From Bacteroidota bacterium (GTDB taxonomy: Bacteria > Bacteroidota > Bacteroidia > Flavobacteriales > Schleiferiaceae): a stretch of DNA of 62,306 bases. The stretch covers positions 1 to 62,306 of the forward strand of contig JANSYJ010000013.1 of the NCBI GenBank assembly GCA_024742495.1, written 5' to 3'. Made by a program: the position numbers and the translations under genes. Positions within the stretch are counted from its first letter, which is position 1. Each line of letters opens with the position of its first letter. The notes under the pieces are model-generated. The model was not told the DNA's origin and made no database searches. It saw only the letters and a program-made list of their open reading frames with translations. This document shows positions 16,745 through 26,355 of the stretch, piece by piece.

Positions 16745-17724
16745 TGTTAAAAAAGCAAAAAGGCGATGTTTGTCTAAATTGTGGTCACCCCGTTAAAGAC
16801 CTCAATTTTTGTCCGGAATGTGGCCAAGCCAATGACACTCGCCGACTTACCTTTATCTCCTTAATTGGAGAGTCGCTTTCCAATTTCTTTGCGATTGATG
16901 GCCGCATATTTAATACCATCTCGGGGGTATTATTAAAACCGGGAAAAGTAGCTAGGGACTTCAAGGCCGGCAAGCGGATGCGCTATATGAATCCGGTTCG
17001 CTTCTATTTCCTTTCCTCCGTTTTATTGATAAGCTCCATCCAATTTGGCTCTAATCAAGATATCGTAAAAACAAGTCTTAGTAAAGAGGAACTAGAGGTT
17101 ATTGAAAAACTAAGCCCCGAACAAAGGGAAAAAAGCCTTTTAGAAACCCGCATAAAATATAAAGCCAAAAGCGATCCCAGTTTTTTTGATCGTTTTAATG
17201 CTTTTACCCGCTATATCAATGCCTCGCCAGAAAGCACGGAGGCAGAAGTTTTTGAAGCCTTAGAAGTGGAATCGGGTTTTTGGAATGAATTTGCCTTTGC
17301 ACAAGCGCAAAAAGCATCCAATTTCGCTCAAAACCAACAGGATAATTTTAAGGATTTCAATCGCAAATTAATCTCTCAGCTTTTTTGGATTCTCTTCCTC
17401 TTCATTCCCCTGCTGGGCGTTATCTTAAATGTAATTTACTTCCGCAGCGATATTTACTATCCGGAGCATCTCTTCTTTACCCTTTATCAACAAGGTCTCT
17501 TTTTCATCAGCTCCTTTTTAGTCAATTTGGTTTCCGACAATGAAATTGCCTTTATGGTTTTAACCATGGCCTTTGCAGTGCATCTGCTTTTGGCGATGAA
17601 GAACTTTTATGGACAAAAATGGGGCAAGACCATTACAAAGTTCCTGTTGGTGAATCTTTTTGGTATCGCGGCATTTGTGGTATTTTTCTTATTAGCCTTA
17701 GTGATCGTATTTATATTGCTTTAG
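16744..17724 (+). CDS. DUF3667 membrane protein with zinc ribbon
   Basis: 326 residues. The N-terminus has a four-cysteine zinc ribbon (CLNCGHPVKDLNFCPECGQ), followed by the DUF3667 signature (FFAIDGRIFNTISGVLLKPG and RMRYMNPVRFYFLSSVLL, in part). A charged middle region with a coiled-coil look (about 105-200) is followed by three or four membrane helices. The family's function is not known to me. It is translationally coupled to the plug-family gene (overlap of one base, TAATG), which may hint at a link to the cell envelope. Confidence 0.85.
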   Translation: MLKKQKGDVCLNCGHPVKDLNFCPECGQANDTRRLTFISLIGESLSNFFAIDGRIFNTISGVLLKPGKVARDFKAGKRMRYMNPVRFYFLSSVLLISSIQFGSNQDIVKTSLSKEELEVIEKLSPEQREKSLLETRIKYKAKSDPSFFDRFNAFTRYINASPESTEAEVFEALEVESGFWNEFAFAQAQKASNFAQNQQDNFKDFNRKLISQLFWILFLFIPLLGVILNVIYFRSDIYYPEHLFFTLYQQGLFFISSFLVNLVSDNEIAFMVLTMAFAVHLLLAMKNFYGQKWGKTITKFLLVNLFGIAAFVVFFLLALVIVFILL

Positions 17725-17743
17725 CCTTTATTTTCGCAGCAGA

Positions 17744-18700
17744 ATGGAAATTGGGACTGATACAAGTAAAGCCAGCGAACTCCTCCAATCAGGAGCGGTA
17801 GTGGCCATACCTACTGAAACCGTTTATGGCCTAGCGGCAAATGCACTAGAAGCTCAGCAGGTAGCGCAAATATTCGACCTTAAGCAAAGGCCGGCATTCG
17901 ATCCTCTAATTATACATTTAGCTTCGGCGGATGATCTCGATCTATACGTTAAGGATCGAGGCCCTTATTTTGATGCTTTGTACAAGGCTTTTAGTCCGGG
18001 GCCAATAAGCTATGTTTTACCCAAAAAGGCTATAATTCCCGATTTAGTTACCGCCGGCCATCCTACGGTAGCGGTCCGCTTTCCGAGTCATCCCCTTTGT
18101 CAGGAGCTTTTACAGAAATTAGATTTCCCACTAGCAGCCCCATCGGCAAACCTCTTTGGAAGAGTAAGCCCCACCGAAGCAGGCCACGTTGCAGAACAAT
18201 TCCCAGAGGAAATCCCCTATATATTAAATGGCGGTCCGGCTGCCATTGGACTGGAATCTACCATTATAGATCTTAGTTCGGAGCAGCCTATCGTTTTGCG
18301 ATTAGGAGGATTGGGCCTTGAGGAGATTGAGGTCGTTTTGGGCCGTCCGGTGCAGTTTACCAAGAGCTCTTCTAGCAATCCAAAGGCACCCGGCATGTTA
18401 AGCGCTCATTATTCACCTGGCATCCCATTGGTTCATGGAAAAATTGATCAGCAAATTCAAAATGCCAATCGCAAGCGTAGTGGAACGATAAGTTTTTGCA
18501 AGAAGATTGCGGCTATCCCCGAGGAACAGCAGCGAGTATTATCACCAAAAGGGGATTTAAAGGAAGCTGCTAGCAAGCTTTTTTCGGCCTTGCGAAGTTT
18601 TAAAGCTGCCGATGTGGATGTAATATTTGCGGAAGAGTTTCCCGATGAAGGCTTAGGACGAGCTATTAACGATCGTTTACGACGAGCTTCCGTCGCTTAG
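17744..18700 (+). CDS. L-threonylcarbamoyladenylate synthase (Sua5/TsaC family)
   Basis: 318 residues. This enzyme makes threonylcarbamoyl-AMP from threonine, bicarbonate and ATP, the first step of the universal t6A37 tRNA modification. The YrdC-type domain occupies about 5-190 ([28 protein letters not shown]-like [37 protein letters not shown]). The C-terminal extension with [14 protein letters not shown] marks the longer Sua5 form. Start ATG at 17744, 19 bp after DUF3667. The last 24 bases overlap the convergent lptB gene. Confidence 0.92.
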   Translation: MEIGTDTSKASELLQSGAVVAIPTETVYGLAANALEAQQVAQIFDLKQRPAFDPLIIHLASADDLDLYVKDRGPYFDALYKAFSPGPISYVLPKKAIIPDLVTAGHPTVAVRFPSHPLCQELLQKLDFPLAAPSANLFGRVSPTEAGHVAEQFPEEIPYILNGGPAAIGLESTIIDLSSEQPIVLRLGGLGLEEIEVVLGRPVQFTKSSSSNPKAPGMLSAHYSPGIPLVHGKIDQQIQNANRKRSGTISFCKKIAAIPEEQQRVLSPKGDLKEAASKLFSALRSFKAADVDVIFAEEFPDEGLGRAINDRLRRASVA

Positions 18701-19486
18701 ATTAGTGGCGCTTTCTTCCGCAGAGTTTGGAGTGCTCTCGGTATTAAATACCTCTTGGCGTTTTTTACGCAATTCAAAATTCTGACCTAAATACACCCGG
18801 CGGACTTGCTCATCGGCAGCCAGCTCTTCGGCCGTTCCCGATTTCAATATCTGACCTTCAAACATTAAATAGGTACGGTCGGTAATGGCCAGGGTTTCCT
18901 GAACATTATGATCGGTAATTAAAATGCCGATATTCTTTCTCTTTAAAGAGGCTACAATGCTTTGGATATCCTCAACGGCAATAGGATCTACCCCGGCAAA
19001 AGGCTCATCTAACAAAATAAAATTTGGATCCACGGCTAGGGCTCGGGCAATCTCAGTTCGGCGTCTTTCCCCTCCCGACAATAAATCGCCACGATTTTTG
19101 CGAATGTGCTGCAAGCCAAATTCATTGAGCAAGTCTTCTAACTTATCCTTCTGTTCCGCCTTGGAAAGGCCCGTCATTTGAAGCACACCAAGAATATTGT
19201 CTTCAACGCTGAGCTTTCGAAACACACTCGCTTCCTGCGCCAAATAGCCAATACCCTTTTGGGCTCTTTTATACATGGGGTCGGTGGTGATTTCTTCATC
19301 CTCCAGAAACACCCGACCTTCATTTGGTTTAATTAAACCAACCACCATATAAAAACTGGTTGTTTTCCCAGCGCCATTTGGCCCCAGCAAACCCACAATT
19401 TCGCCCTGCTGAACTTGGAAGCTTACGCCCTTAACAACAGTGCGGGAGCGATACTTTTTTACAATATTTTCAGCGCGTAAAATCAT
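18677..19486 (-). CDS. lptB: LPS export ABC transporter ATPase LptB
   Basis: 269 residues. The ATPase powers extraction of lipopolysaccharide from the inner membrane together with LptF/G. The Walker A motif GPNGAGKT is at 35-42; the ABC signature [16 protein letters not shown] and the Walker B with DEPFAGVDP are present, plus the family's NILITDHNV-like [14 protein letters not shown]-terminal tail of ~30 residues beyond the usual end ([16 protein letters not shown]) is polar and probably disordered. It starts directly after the tatC stop, so the two are likely co-transcribed. Its 3' end overlaps the convergent Sua5 gene. Confidence 0.93.
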   Translation of the reverse strand: MILRAENIVKKYRSRTVVKGVSFQVQQGEIVGLLGPNGAGKTTSFYMVVGLIKPNEGRVFLEDEEITTDPMYKRAQKGIGYLAQEASVFRKLSVEDNILGVLQMTGLSKAEQKDKLEDLLNEFGLQHIRKNRGDLLSGGERRRTEIARALAVDPNFILLDEPFAGVDPIAVEDIQSIVASLKRKNIGILITDHNVQETLAITDRTYLMFEGQILKSGTAEELAADEQVRRVYLGQNFELRKKRQEVFNTESTPNSAEESATNLSDGSSS

Positions 19487-20320
19487 CTATTTATTCTTTT
19501 GCAATAAAAGCTCTGCCTTGCGATTTTTCTTTTCAATGCGCGCGGCAATGCGGATGCTTATCTCATATAAGATAAGTATTGGGAAGGAAACTAAAATTTG
19601 ACTAGCTACATCGGGTGGCGTAATAACCGCCGATAATACCAAGATCAAAACGATGGAATGCCTTCTATATTTCCTTAAGAAATCTGCCGTTACTAAACCG
19701 GTTCTCGCCAAGAAGTAAATTACTACCGGCAATTCGAAAATAATACCCGTTGCCAAGGTTACCGTACTCACCGTGGAGAGGTAAGAATTGAGGTCTATCA
19801 AATTATTCACCTCCTCGCTAATGGTGTAGGAACCCAGGAACTGTAAGGATAAGGGAACAATTAAGTAATAACCAAATAGCACCCCTACCAAGAATAATAT
19901 CCCACCAAAGAAAAGAACCCAACGTGAATAGTTTCGCTCTTGAGGCTTTAGTCCGGGCGCTATAAAACGCCAAAACTCATAAAGAACATAGGGGAATGCC
20001 AAAATGAAGCCCGCTATTAAAGCCACCCAGATATGGGTAGAAAACTGACCCGCCATTCGAGTATTTAAAATTTTAAATGGCATTTCAGTGAGGCAGAAAA
20101 ACTCGGTATTACTAATTTCGCGGGAGATGGTACAGAATATTCGATAGGTGAAGAAATCGGGCTGCTTAGGACCAAAGAGTATAATGTCAAATAATATACC
20201 TTTAGCCACAAAGGCTATAGCCGCAAATACCAAAATGGCTAAAGCTGCCCTGATTAGGTGCCAACGAAGTACCTCCAGGTGTTCTAAAAACGACATTTGA
20301 CCACTCTCTTCTTCTGCCAT
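19487..20320 (-). CDS. tatC: Twin-arginine translocase subunit TatC
   Basis: A 277-residue polytopic protein that recognises twin-arginine signal peptides. The N-terminal MSFLEHLEVLRWHLIRA is the classic TatC opening, and FALPYVLYEFWRFIAPGLKPQE (here FPYVLYEFWRFIAPGL) and LVTADFLRKYRRHSIV are family signatures. Six membrane helices are expected. It is directly followed by lptB with no gap. A weak -7-like box (CACCTTTG, one mismatch) lies 20 bases upstream on the minus strand. tatA is not in the window. Confidence 0.95.
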   Translation of the reverse strand: MAEEESGQMSFLEHLEVLRWHLIRAALAILVFAAIAFVAKGILFDIILFGPKQPDFFTYRIFCTISREISNTEFFCLTEMPFKILNTRMAGQFSTHIWVALIAGFILAFPYVLYEFWRFIAPGLKPQERNYSRWVLFFGGILFLVGVLFGYYLIVPLSLQFLGSYTISEEVNNLIDLNSYLSTVSTVTLATGIIFELPVVIYFLARTGLVTADFLRKYRRHSIVLILVLSAVITPPDVASQILVSFPILILYEISIRIAARIEKKNRKAELLLQKNK

Positions 20321-20450
20321 AACCTTTTAAAAACTCGCTGCAAAGGTGCTAAATTTTTAAAGGCATTGGAAGGCTTTAATTTGCCTAGATTAATTTGCTA
20401 GCACCAACTGAATATTAGTATATTTAAGAAATTAATAGAAGAGAACAGCA

Positions 20451-22649
20451 TTGGGAAAGCAGATTTCGGCAGCTCAAGAACACCTAAAAAGGTTTTTTGG
20501 CTTCGACCAATTTAAAGGTAATCAAGAACCAGTTGTAGAAAACGTACTCGCCGGCAAGGATACTTTCGTTATTATGCCTACCGGAGGAGGGAAATCATTG
20601 TGTTACCAACTTCCAGCTATCATGCAGCAAGGAACCGCAGTTGTGGTTTCGCCGCTGATCGCCTTAATGAAGAATCAAGTAGATAGCCTACGAGGCTTTG
20701 CGGATCATAATGGCGTGGCGCATGTTTTAAACTCCTCCCTTAGTAAAAGAGATGTGGAGCAGGTTAAATCGGATATCCGCGAGGGCATTACCAAATTACT
20801 ATACGTAGCTCCAGAATCCTTAACTAAGGAAGATAATATTGAGTTTCTAAAAAATACAGATGTTTCCTTTTACGCTATTGATGAGGCGCATTGTATTTCG
20901 GAATGGGGCCATGACTTTAGACCGGAATACCGGAATCTGAAGAATATTATCAAGAAAATAGGACGCAAGCCTATTATTGGCTTAACCGCAACCGCCACGC
21001 CTAAGGTGCAAAGCGATATTCAAAAAAACCTCGGAATGGAAAACGCCGAAGTTTTTAAAGCGAGCTTTAACCGACCAAACCTCTTTTATGAGGTAAGGCC
21101 CAAAACCAAAAACGTTGATCGTGACATCATTCGCTTCATCAAAAAGAATGAAGGTAAAAGCGGGATCATCTATTGCTTAAGTCGCAAGCGCGTTGAAGAA
21201 CTGGCCCAAACCCTACAAGTAAACGGCATTAATGCACTGCCTTATCATGCGGGTTTAGACGCTTCCTCTCGTTCCCGACATCAAGATGCCTTCTTGATGG
21301 AGGATACGGATGTTATTGTTGCCACCATTGCTTTTGGAATGGGAATCGACAAACCGGATGTGCGTTTTGTGATTCATTATGACATGCCCAAAAGCTTGGA
21401 AAGCTATTACCAAGAAACAGGTAGAGCGGGCCGTGATGGCGGCGAAGGACATTGCTTGGCTTTTTACTCTTATAAAGATGTTGAAAAACTGGAGAAATTC
21501 TTAAACGGAAAGCCTGTTTCCGAACAAGAGGTAGGCATGCAGCTTTTGCAGGAAGTAATTGCTTACGCTGAAACAGCCATGAATCGAAGGAAATTTATCC
21601 TTCATTATTTCGGGGAAGAGTTTGATGAGGAGAATGGTCCGGGGGCGAAAAATGATGACAACAGTAAGAACCCTCGCAAGCATTTTGATGCCCAAGAAGA
21701 TCTTCAATTGGTTTTAGAAACCATCGTTGCTACCGCTCAAAGATTCAAAGCAAAATCATTAATAGACACCCTTACGGGAACCCTCAACTCCATCACCAAG
21801 CAGTATAAAGTGCAAAACCTGGAGGTATTTAATAAGGGGGCACACAAGGAAGAAAAACATTGGATGGCGGTGATTCGCCAAGCTATAGTGCAAGGCTATC
21901 TCCGCAAGGATATTGAAAAATATGGGGTGCTTTTCTTAAATGATAAGTCTCGGGCCTTTATGGAAAAACCTCAAGCCTTTATGATTGCCGAGGATCATGA
22001 TTATGAGGAAGAAGCCGGGCAGGAAGAAATTGTTTCTGAGAAAAAAGGCGGCGCTTCCTTGGATCCCCAGCTTTTTAAAATGCTAAAGGATTTAACCCGA
22101 AAAGTTGCCAAAACCAAAGGCCTCCCTCCTTTTACCGTTTTTCAAGAACCCTCCTTAAATGAAATGGCACTTTATTATCCTACTAGCCTGGATGAATTAA
22201 AGCAAATTTCGGGAGTAGGTGAAGGTAAAGCGCGCAAGTTTGGAACGCCTTTCTTAGAGCTCATCCAAAAATATGTGGATGATAATAATATTGAAAAAGA
22301 TGATGGCCTGCTGGTAAAATCAGTAGTAAACAAATCTGGCCTAAAGGTTTACATCATTCAAAGTACTGATCGCAAGCTTCCACTAGAGGATATTGCTTCT
22401 GCCAAAGGGCTTAACATGGAAAACTTGGTGACCGAAATCGAGCATATCGTTCATTCTGGAACCAAGGTGAACTTAAACTATGTTTTGGAAGATCTTTTTG
22501 ATGAAGAACAACTAGAAGAAGTGCACGATTATTTCATGGAGGCCGAGTCGGATGACCTTGCGGAAGCCGTGGAAGAGTTCGACGGTGATTATAGTGAAGA
22601 AGAATTGCGATTAATGCGCATAAAATTCATGAGCGAAGTTGCGAACTGA
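20451..22649 (+). CDS. recQ: ATP-dependent DNA helicase RecQ
   Basis: 732 residues. A 3'-5' DNA helicase in recombination and repair. Walker A PTGGGKS is at 43-49, DEAH at 144-147, and motif VI (QETGRAGRDGG) follows. The C-terminus has a winged-helix RQC part and an HRDC domain (about 560-625). The stretch after HYFGEEF (about 380-420), where most RecQ proteins have four zinc-binding cysteines, contains no cysteine; I believe this is usual for the long flavobacterial form. The start is TTG at 20451, fitting the family N-terminus. An acidic tail ends the protein. Confidence 0.93.
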   Translation: MGKQISAAQEHLKRFFGFDQFKGNQEPVVENVLAGKDTFVIMPTGGGKSLCYQLPAIMQQGTAVVVSPLIALMKNQVDSLRGFADHNGVAHVLNSSLSKRDVEQVKSDIREGITKLLYVAPESLTKEDNIEFLKNTDVSFYAIDEAHCISEWGHDFRPEYRNLKNIIKKIGRKPIIGLTATATPKVQSDIQKNLGMENAEVFKASFNRPNLFYEVRPKTKNVDRDIIRFIKKNEGKSGIIYCLSRKRVEELAQTLQVNGINALPYHAGLDASSRSRHQDAFLMEDTDVIVATIAFGMGIDKPDVRFVIHYDMPKSLESYYQETGRAGRDGGEGHCLAFYSYKDVEKLEKFLNGKPVSEQEVGMQLLQEVIAYAETAMNRRKFILHYFGEEFDEENGPGAKNDDNSKNPRKHFDAQEDLQLVLETIVATAQRFKAKSLIDTLTGTLNSITKQYKVQNLEVFNKGAHKEEKHWMAVIRQAIVQGYLRKDIEKYGVLFLNDKSRAFMEKPQAFMIAEDHDYEEEAGQEEIVSEKKGGASLDPQLFKMLKDLTRKVAKTKGLPPFTVFQEPSLNEMALYYPTSLDELKQISGVGEGKARKFGTPFLELIQKYVDDNNIEKDDGLLVKSVVNKSGLKVYIIQSTDRKLPLEDIASAKGLNMENLVTEIEHIVHSGTKVNLNYVLEDLFDEEQLEEVHDYFMEAESDDLAEAVEEFDGDYSEEELRLMRIKFMSEVAN

Positions 22650-22681
22650 TTATTTTAGCCTCCGCCTAATTTCCCATTTAC

Positions 22682-23233
22682 ATGCAAATTATTGAAACCC
22701 AAATTCCGGGACTACTAGAGATTATACCAAAGGTTTTTGGTGATGATCGCGGTTATTTTTACGAATCCTACAGCAAAGCTGCCTTTGAACGCATTGGGGT
22801 AAATTCCGAGTTCGTTCAAGACAATCAATCGATGAGTAGCCGCGGTGTTTTAAGAGGATTACATTTCCAAAACCCACCATTCGCCCAAGGAAAATTGGTG
22901 CGTGTCATTCAAGGTTCGGTATTAGATGTAGTGGTCGACATCCGAAAAAACTCTCCTACTTATGGTAAGCATCACAAAGTTATCCTTAGCGGAGAAAACA
23001 AATTGATGTTTTGGATTCCACCCGGATTCGCCCATGGCTTTGCCACCTTAGAAGACAATACCATATTTTCCTATAAATGCACCAATGTTTACTCCAAAGA
23101 AAGTGAGGGCTCCGTTTTATGGAATGATCCGGATATTGGTATCGATTGGGGTCTAGATAATCCATTACTCTCTCCAAAAGATCAAGAGGCTGAACCTCTG
23201 TCTAAACTCGACTCTCAATTTATCTTTTCATGA
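22682..23233 (+). CDS. rfbC: dTDP-4-dehydrorhamnose 3,5-epimerase
   Basis: 183 residues, the normal length. The enzyme epimerises dTDP-4-keto-6-deoxyglucose on the way to dTDP-L-rhamnose for surface polysaccharide. GVLRGLHFQ (with the catalytic histidine), GKLVRVIQGSVLDVVVDIRK-type strands and WIPPGFAHGFATLED are all present. The other rml genes are not here. The ATGA at its end overlaps the start of the transglycosylase gene by four bases, so it heads a long forward run of cell-envelope and repair genes. Confidence 0.95.
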   Translation: MQIIETQIPGLLEIIPKVFGDDRGYFYESYSKAAFERIGVNSEFVQDNQSMSSRGVLRGLHFQNPPFAQGKLVRVIQGSVLDVVVDIRKNSPTYGKHHKVILSGENKLMFWIPPGFAHGFATLEDNTIFSYKCTNVYSKESEGSVLWNDPDIGIDWGLDNPLLSPKDQEAEPLSKLDSQFIFS

Positions 23234-24192
23234 AACAACAAGCGGAAAAAGTAACGCTCTATCTCGCCCTTATTGGCTTAAGCTCTCTACTCACCTTTGC
23301 GAGCTATGGCGATCGCGATGATACCGGCCAAAAAGAGGATCTCAAAAACAACTACTCTATTTACAGCTTGCCCATCCCAGAAAAGTTAGACTTTGCAGGA
23401 GAATCGGTGCCCATAAAAGAAGCTCAAGTTTTGGAATCCTTTGATCGTGAACTCTTGGTAAACACCTATTGGCAAAGTCAAACGGTGCTATTTATAAAGC
23501 GCTCCGCCCGCCATTTCCCGGTGATTGAGAAAATTCTTAAAGAGGAAGGTATTCCTGAAGACTTTAAATATCTCCCGCTAATTGAATCAGGCTTTATGCC
23601 AGTGGTTTCTCCAGCGGGAGCAGTTGGTTTTTGGCAAATAATGAAAGCTACAGGCGAGCAATATGGTTTGGAAATCGGTCGTGAGGTTGATGAACGCTAT
23701 CACTTAGAAAAAGCTACCCGCGTGGCCTGTGCCTATCTTAAAGAAGCCTATGCCGAATTTGGTTCTTGGACCTTGGCCGCAGCCTCTTATAATGTTGGGA
23801 TTAGCGGCTTAAAAAAACAACTCGAGCGCCAGCGCGAAAGTTCCTACTATGCCCTAAACTTAAACACCGAAACGGCACGTTATATATACCGACTGCTGGC
23901 TGTAAAGGAAATTTTATCCGATCCTGAAGGTTATGGTTTTCACGTTCGCACCAAAGATCGCTACCTCCCATTAGAAACCTTTAAGGTTAAGATTGATTCT
24001 AGCTTGAGCCATGTGAGTCACCTCAATAAAAAATACGGCATCAACTATCGAATTCTAAAATATCACAATCCTTGGTTGCGCATGGAATACCTTCCAAATC
24101 CCAACAATAAGGTTTATGAATTTGTGATTCCAAAACAGGAAGATCAAAGTGCCGAATCGATAGAAGAAGCGCCATCTGTTCAACAACCTTAA
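23230..24192 (+). CDS. Lytic transglycosylase (SLT/MltD-like)
   Basis: 320 residues with a signal peptide (about 8-26). The SLT domain lies at about 95-225, with the catalytic glutamate E119 in LPLIESGF, then SPAGAVGFWQIMKATG and ASYNVGISG. It cleaves peptidoglycan glycan strands in the periplasm. The C-terminal ~60 residues (LPLETFKVKIDSSLS, YRILKYHNPWL) look like a degenerate LysM-like region. Overlaps rfbC by four bases; the next gene starts 11 bp later. Confidence 0.9.
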   Translation: MKQQAEKVTLYLALIGLSSLLTFASYGDRDDTGQKEDLKNNYSIYSLPIPEKLDFAGESVPIKEAQVLESFDRELLVNTYWQSQTVLFIKRSARHFPVIEKILKEEGIPEDFKYLPLIESGFMPVVSPAGAVGFWQIMKATGEQYGLEIGREVDERYHLEKATRVACAYLKEAYAEFGSWTLAAASYNVGISGLKKQLERQRESSYYALNLNTETARYIYRLLAVKEILSDPEGYGFHVRTKDRYLPLETFKVKIDSSLSHVSHLNKKYGINYRILKYHNPWLRMEYLPNPNNKVYEFVIPKQEDQSAESIEEAPSVQQP

Positions 24193-24202
24193 ATTCTTTT
24201 CC

Positions 24203-24490
24203 ATGGAAGCACCGAAATTACCCAGCTTTATTCGTCAAAATAAGCACAAGTCATTTGAGTTTAAGCCTCGCTACTACGATGAAAGTAAGGAGCGTATTGC
24301 CAAACTAAGACGGCAATATCACGGGGATAGTGAAGGCGCTGAAGGAAAAGGACGCAGCGATTTCCAAAGAGGAGATTTAAGTCAAGCTTGGCGCGATAAC
24401 CGTCAAACTAAGGTGAAGTCCTCTAATCGCATGTTGCTCATCATCATTTTGGCTCTTTTGGCCATAACCTATTTTATAATCATGTATTAA
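24203..24490 (+). CDS. Small tail-anchored membrane protein, unknown function
   Basis: 95 residues: a basic, hydrophilic N-terminal part (PKLPSFIRQNKHKSFEFKPRYYD, shown here as SFIRQNKHKSFEFKPRYYD) and one C-terminal membrane helix (LLIIILALLAITYFIIM). It has no signal peptide, so it should sit N-in with the basic domain in the cytoplasm. Similar short proteins with an RYYDE motif are, as I recall, common just upstream of mutL in Bacteroidota. Its last base is the first of the mutL start codon (TTAATGG), suggesting coupling. Function unknown. Confidence 0.75.
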   Translation: MEAPKLPSFIRQNKHKSFEFKPRYYDESKERIAKLRRQYHGDSEGAEGKGRSDFQRGDLSQAWRDNRQTKVKSSNRMLLIIILALLAITYFIIMY

Positions 24491-26355
24491 TGGCAGATAT
24501 CATCAGGCTTCTGCCCGATAATGTAGCCAATCAGATCGCAGCCGGAGAGGTTGTTCAACGACCCGCTTCGGTGGTTAAGGAACTTTTGGAGAATAGTGTT
24601 GATGCTGGAGCCACGGAGGTTCAGCTGCTTGCTAGTGATAGTGGTAAAACTTTAATCCAGGTTAGCGACAATGGCAAAGGGATGAGCGAAACCGATGCGC
24701 GAATGGCCCTCGAACGCCATGCTACTTCCAAAATAGAAAAGGCGGAGGATATATTCGCCATTACCACCAAAGGCTTTCGTGGCGAGGCATTAGCCTCCAT
24801 TGCGGCGGTGGCAAAAATGAACTTACGCAGCCGCTCAGCGGAAGCTGAATTAGGAACGGAGCTTAAAGTGGCCGCTACCACAGTAGAGTCCCAGGAGTTT
24901 TGTCAATGCCCCAAAGGAACCTCCATTAAGGTGCAAAACCTCTTTTATAATATTCCGGCCCGCAGAAACTTTCTAAAGTCTAACCAAGTTGAACTGCGTC
25001 ATATTATTGATGAGTTTGAAAGAGTAGCCATGGCTCATCCAGAAGTGGCCTTTCGTTTGGAGCACAATGGCAGCGAGCTTTTCAATCTGCCCATTAGCAG
25101 TCAAAGACAGCGAATTGTAAATATCTTCGGTAAGAAGTACAATGAAAAATTGGTGCCGGTAGAAGAGGATACGGAACTCATTAAACTAGGAGGTTTTGTA
25201 GGCAAACCAGAATTTGCCAAGAAAACCCGCGGCGAGCAGTTTTTCTTTGTCAATAATCGCTTCATCCGAAATGCCTACTTACACCGGGCGGTTCAGAAGG
25301 CTTTCGAAGGTTTATTGCTGGAAGATAGTCACCCGAGCTATTTCTTATTTCTTGAATTGGACCCGGCTCGAATTGATGTAAATATTCACCCCACGAAAAC
25401 CGAGATAAAGTTTGAGGATGAGCGACTTATTTACAGTATTATCCGCACCGCTATAAAACATTCCTTAGGCCAATATAATATTGCGCCCAGCTTGGATTTT
25501 GAGCATGATCAGCAATATGCCCCCAATCCAAGTCAAAGAGAAGTTGAAGCACCCGGGGTTTATGTTGACCCCAGTTTTAATCCTTTTCAAAATAGGTCAA
25601 GTGGTCCCGGTGCCAGTATAAGCGGTCCCGCAAGCAGTCCCGTAAACGGTCCCGCAGGCAGTTTTAATCCATCTGCTAGCTCCCATCCATTGCAATCTCG
25701 AGAAAGCAAAGAATGGGAATCCTTGTTGAGTCAAATTCCAGATCTGCCGGAAGAAGCGTCTCAAAATGCCCTCTTGGATTCGGAACAACACAAGGTCGTT
25801 TCCTATATTCAAGTGGGGGGCAAATACCTTTTAAAAGCGCATGGAGAGGGACTAATGCTTATCCATCAGGCCCGCGCACATCAGCGGATACTTTTCGATA
25901 AAATAATGGTCTCCTTAAATAATCAACAGGTTGCGGCGCAGCAACTCCTTTTCCCGGTTCAGGTATCTTTTAGCTCTGGCGATTACAGTGAGATGCAAGA
26001 ACTATTGCCAACGCTGCGGGAAATGGGATTTGATTTAGATGAATTTGGTGGAAATGAACTGGTAGTAAATGGAATCCCATTGTACTTAGAAAACCCTGAT
26101 ATCAATCAAATTTTAAACTTACTTTTAGAAGAATACAAGAACTTTAATATCCAAGCTAAGTTAGAACTACAGGAAAAGATGGCGGCCAAAATGGCCAAAG
26201 TGGCAGCTATGAAGGTGGGCACTATTCTTGAACCGGAGGAGATGGCGCATTTGGTGGACGAGCTTTTTGCTTGCTCTGCACCCTACCACAGTCCGGAGGG
26301 GCGCCCAACCATAATCAATCTCGCGCTTGGCGATTTGGATAAAACATTTTCTTGA
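24490..26355 (+). CDS. mutL: DNA mismatch repair protein MutL
   Basis: 621 residues. The GHKL ATPase motifs are all clear: ELLENSVDAGA, DNGKGM and GFRGEALASI, then a transducer domain with FFVNNRFI and IDVNIHPTKTEIKF. A proline/serine/glycine linker (about 355-405) joins the C-terminal dimerisation domain. There, the position of the usual DQHAAHER-x2-E endonuclease motif reads HQARAHQR-x2-D (459-470), and the ACxSAxRA-type motif has lost its cysteine, so nicking activity looks doubtful. It overlaps the small upstream gene by one base and the rhomboid gene by four. Confidence 0.95.
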   Translation: MADIIRLLPDNVANQIAAGEVVQRPASVVKELLENSVDAGATEVQLLASDSGKTLIQVSDNGKGMSETDARMALERHATSKIEKAEDIFAITTKGFRGEALASIAAVAKMNLRSRSAEAELGTELKVAATTVESQEFCQCPKGTSIKVQNLFYNIPARRNFLKSNQVELRHIIDEFERVAMAHPEVAFRLEHNGSELFNLPISSQRQRIVNIFGKKYNEKLVPVEEDTELIKLGGFVGKPEFAKKTRGEQFFFVNNRFIRNAYLHRAVQKAFEGLLLEDSHPSYFLFLELDPARIDVNIHPTKTEIKFEDERLIYSIIRTAIKHSLGQYNIAPSLDFEHDQQYAPNPSQREVEAPGVYVDPSFNPFQNRSSGPGASISGPASSPVNGPAGSFNPSASSHPLQSRESKEWESLLSQIPDLPEEASQNALLDSEQHKVVSYIQVGGKYLLKAHGEGLMLIHQARAHQRILFDKIMVSLNNQQVAAQQLLFPVQVSFSSGDYSEMQELLPTLREMGFDLDEFGGNELVVNGIPLYLENPDINQILNLLLEEYKNFNIQAKLELQEKMAAKMAKVAAMKVGTILEPEEMAHLVDELFACSAPYHSPEGRPTIINLALGDLDKTFS

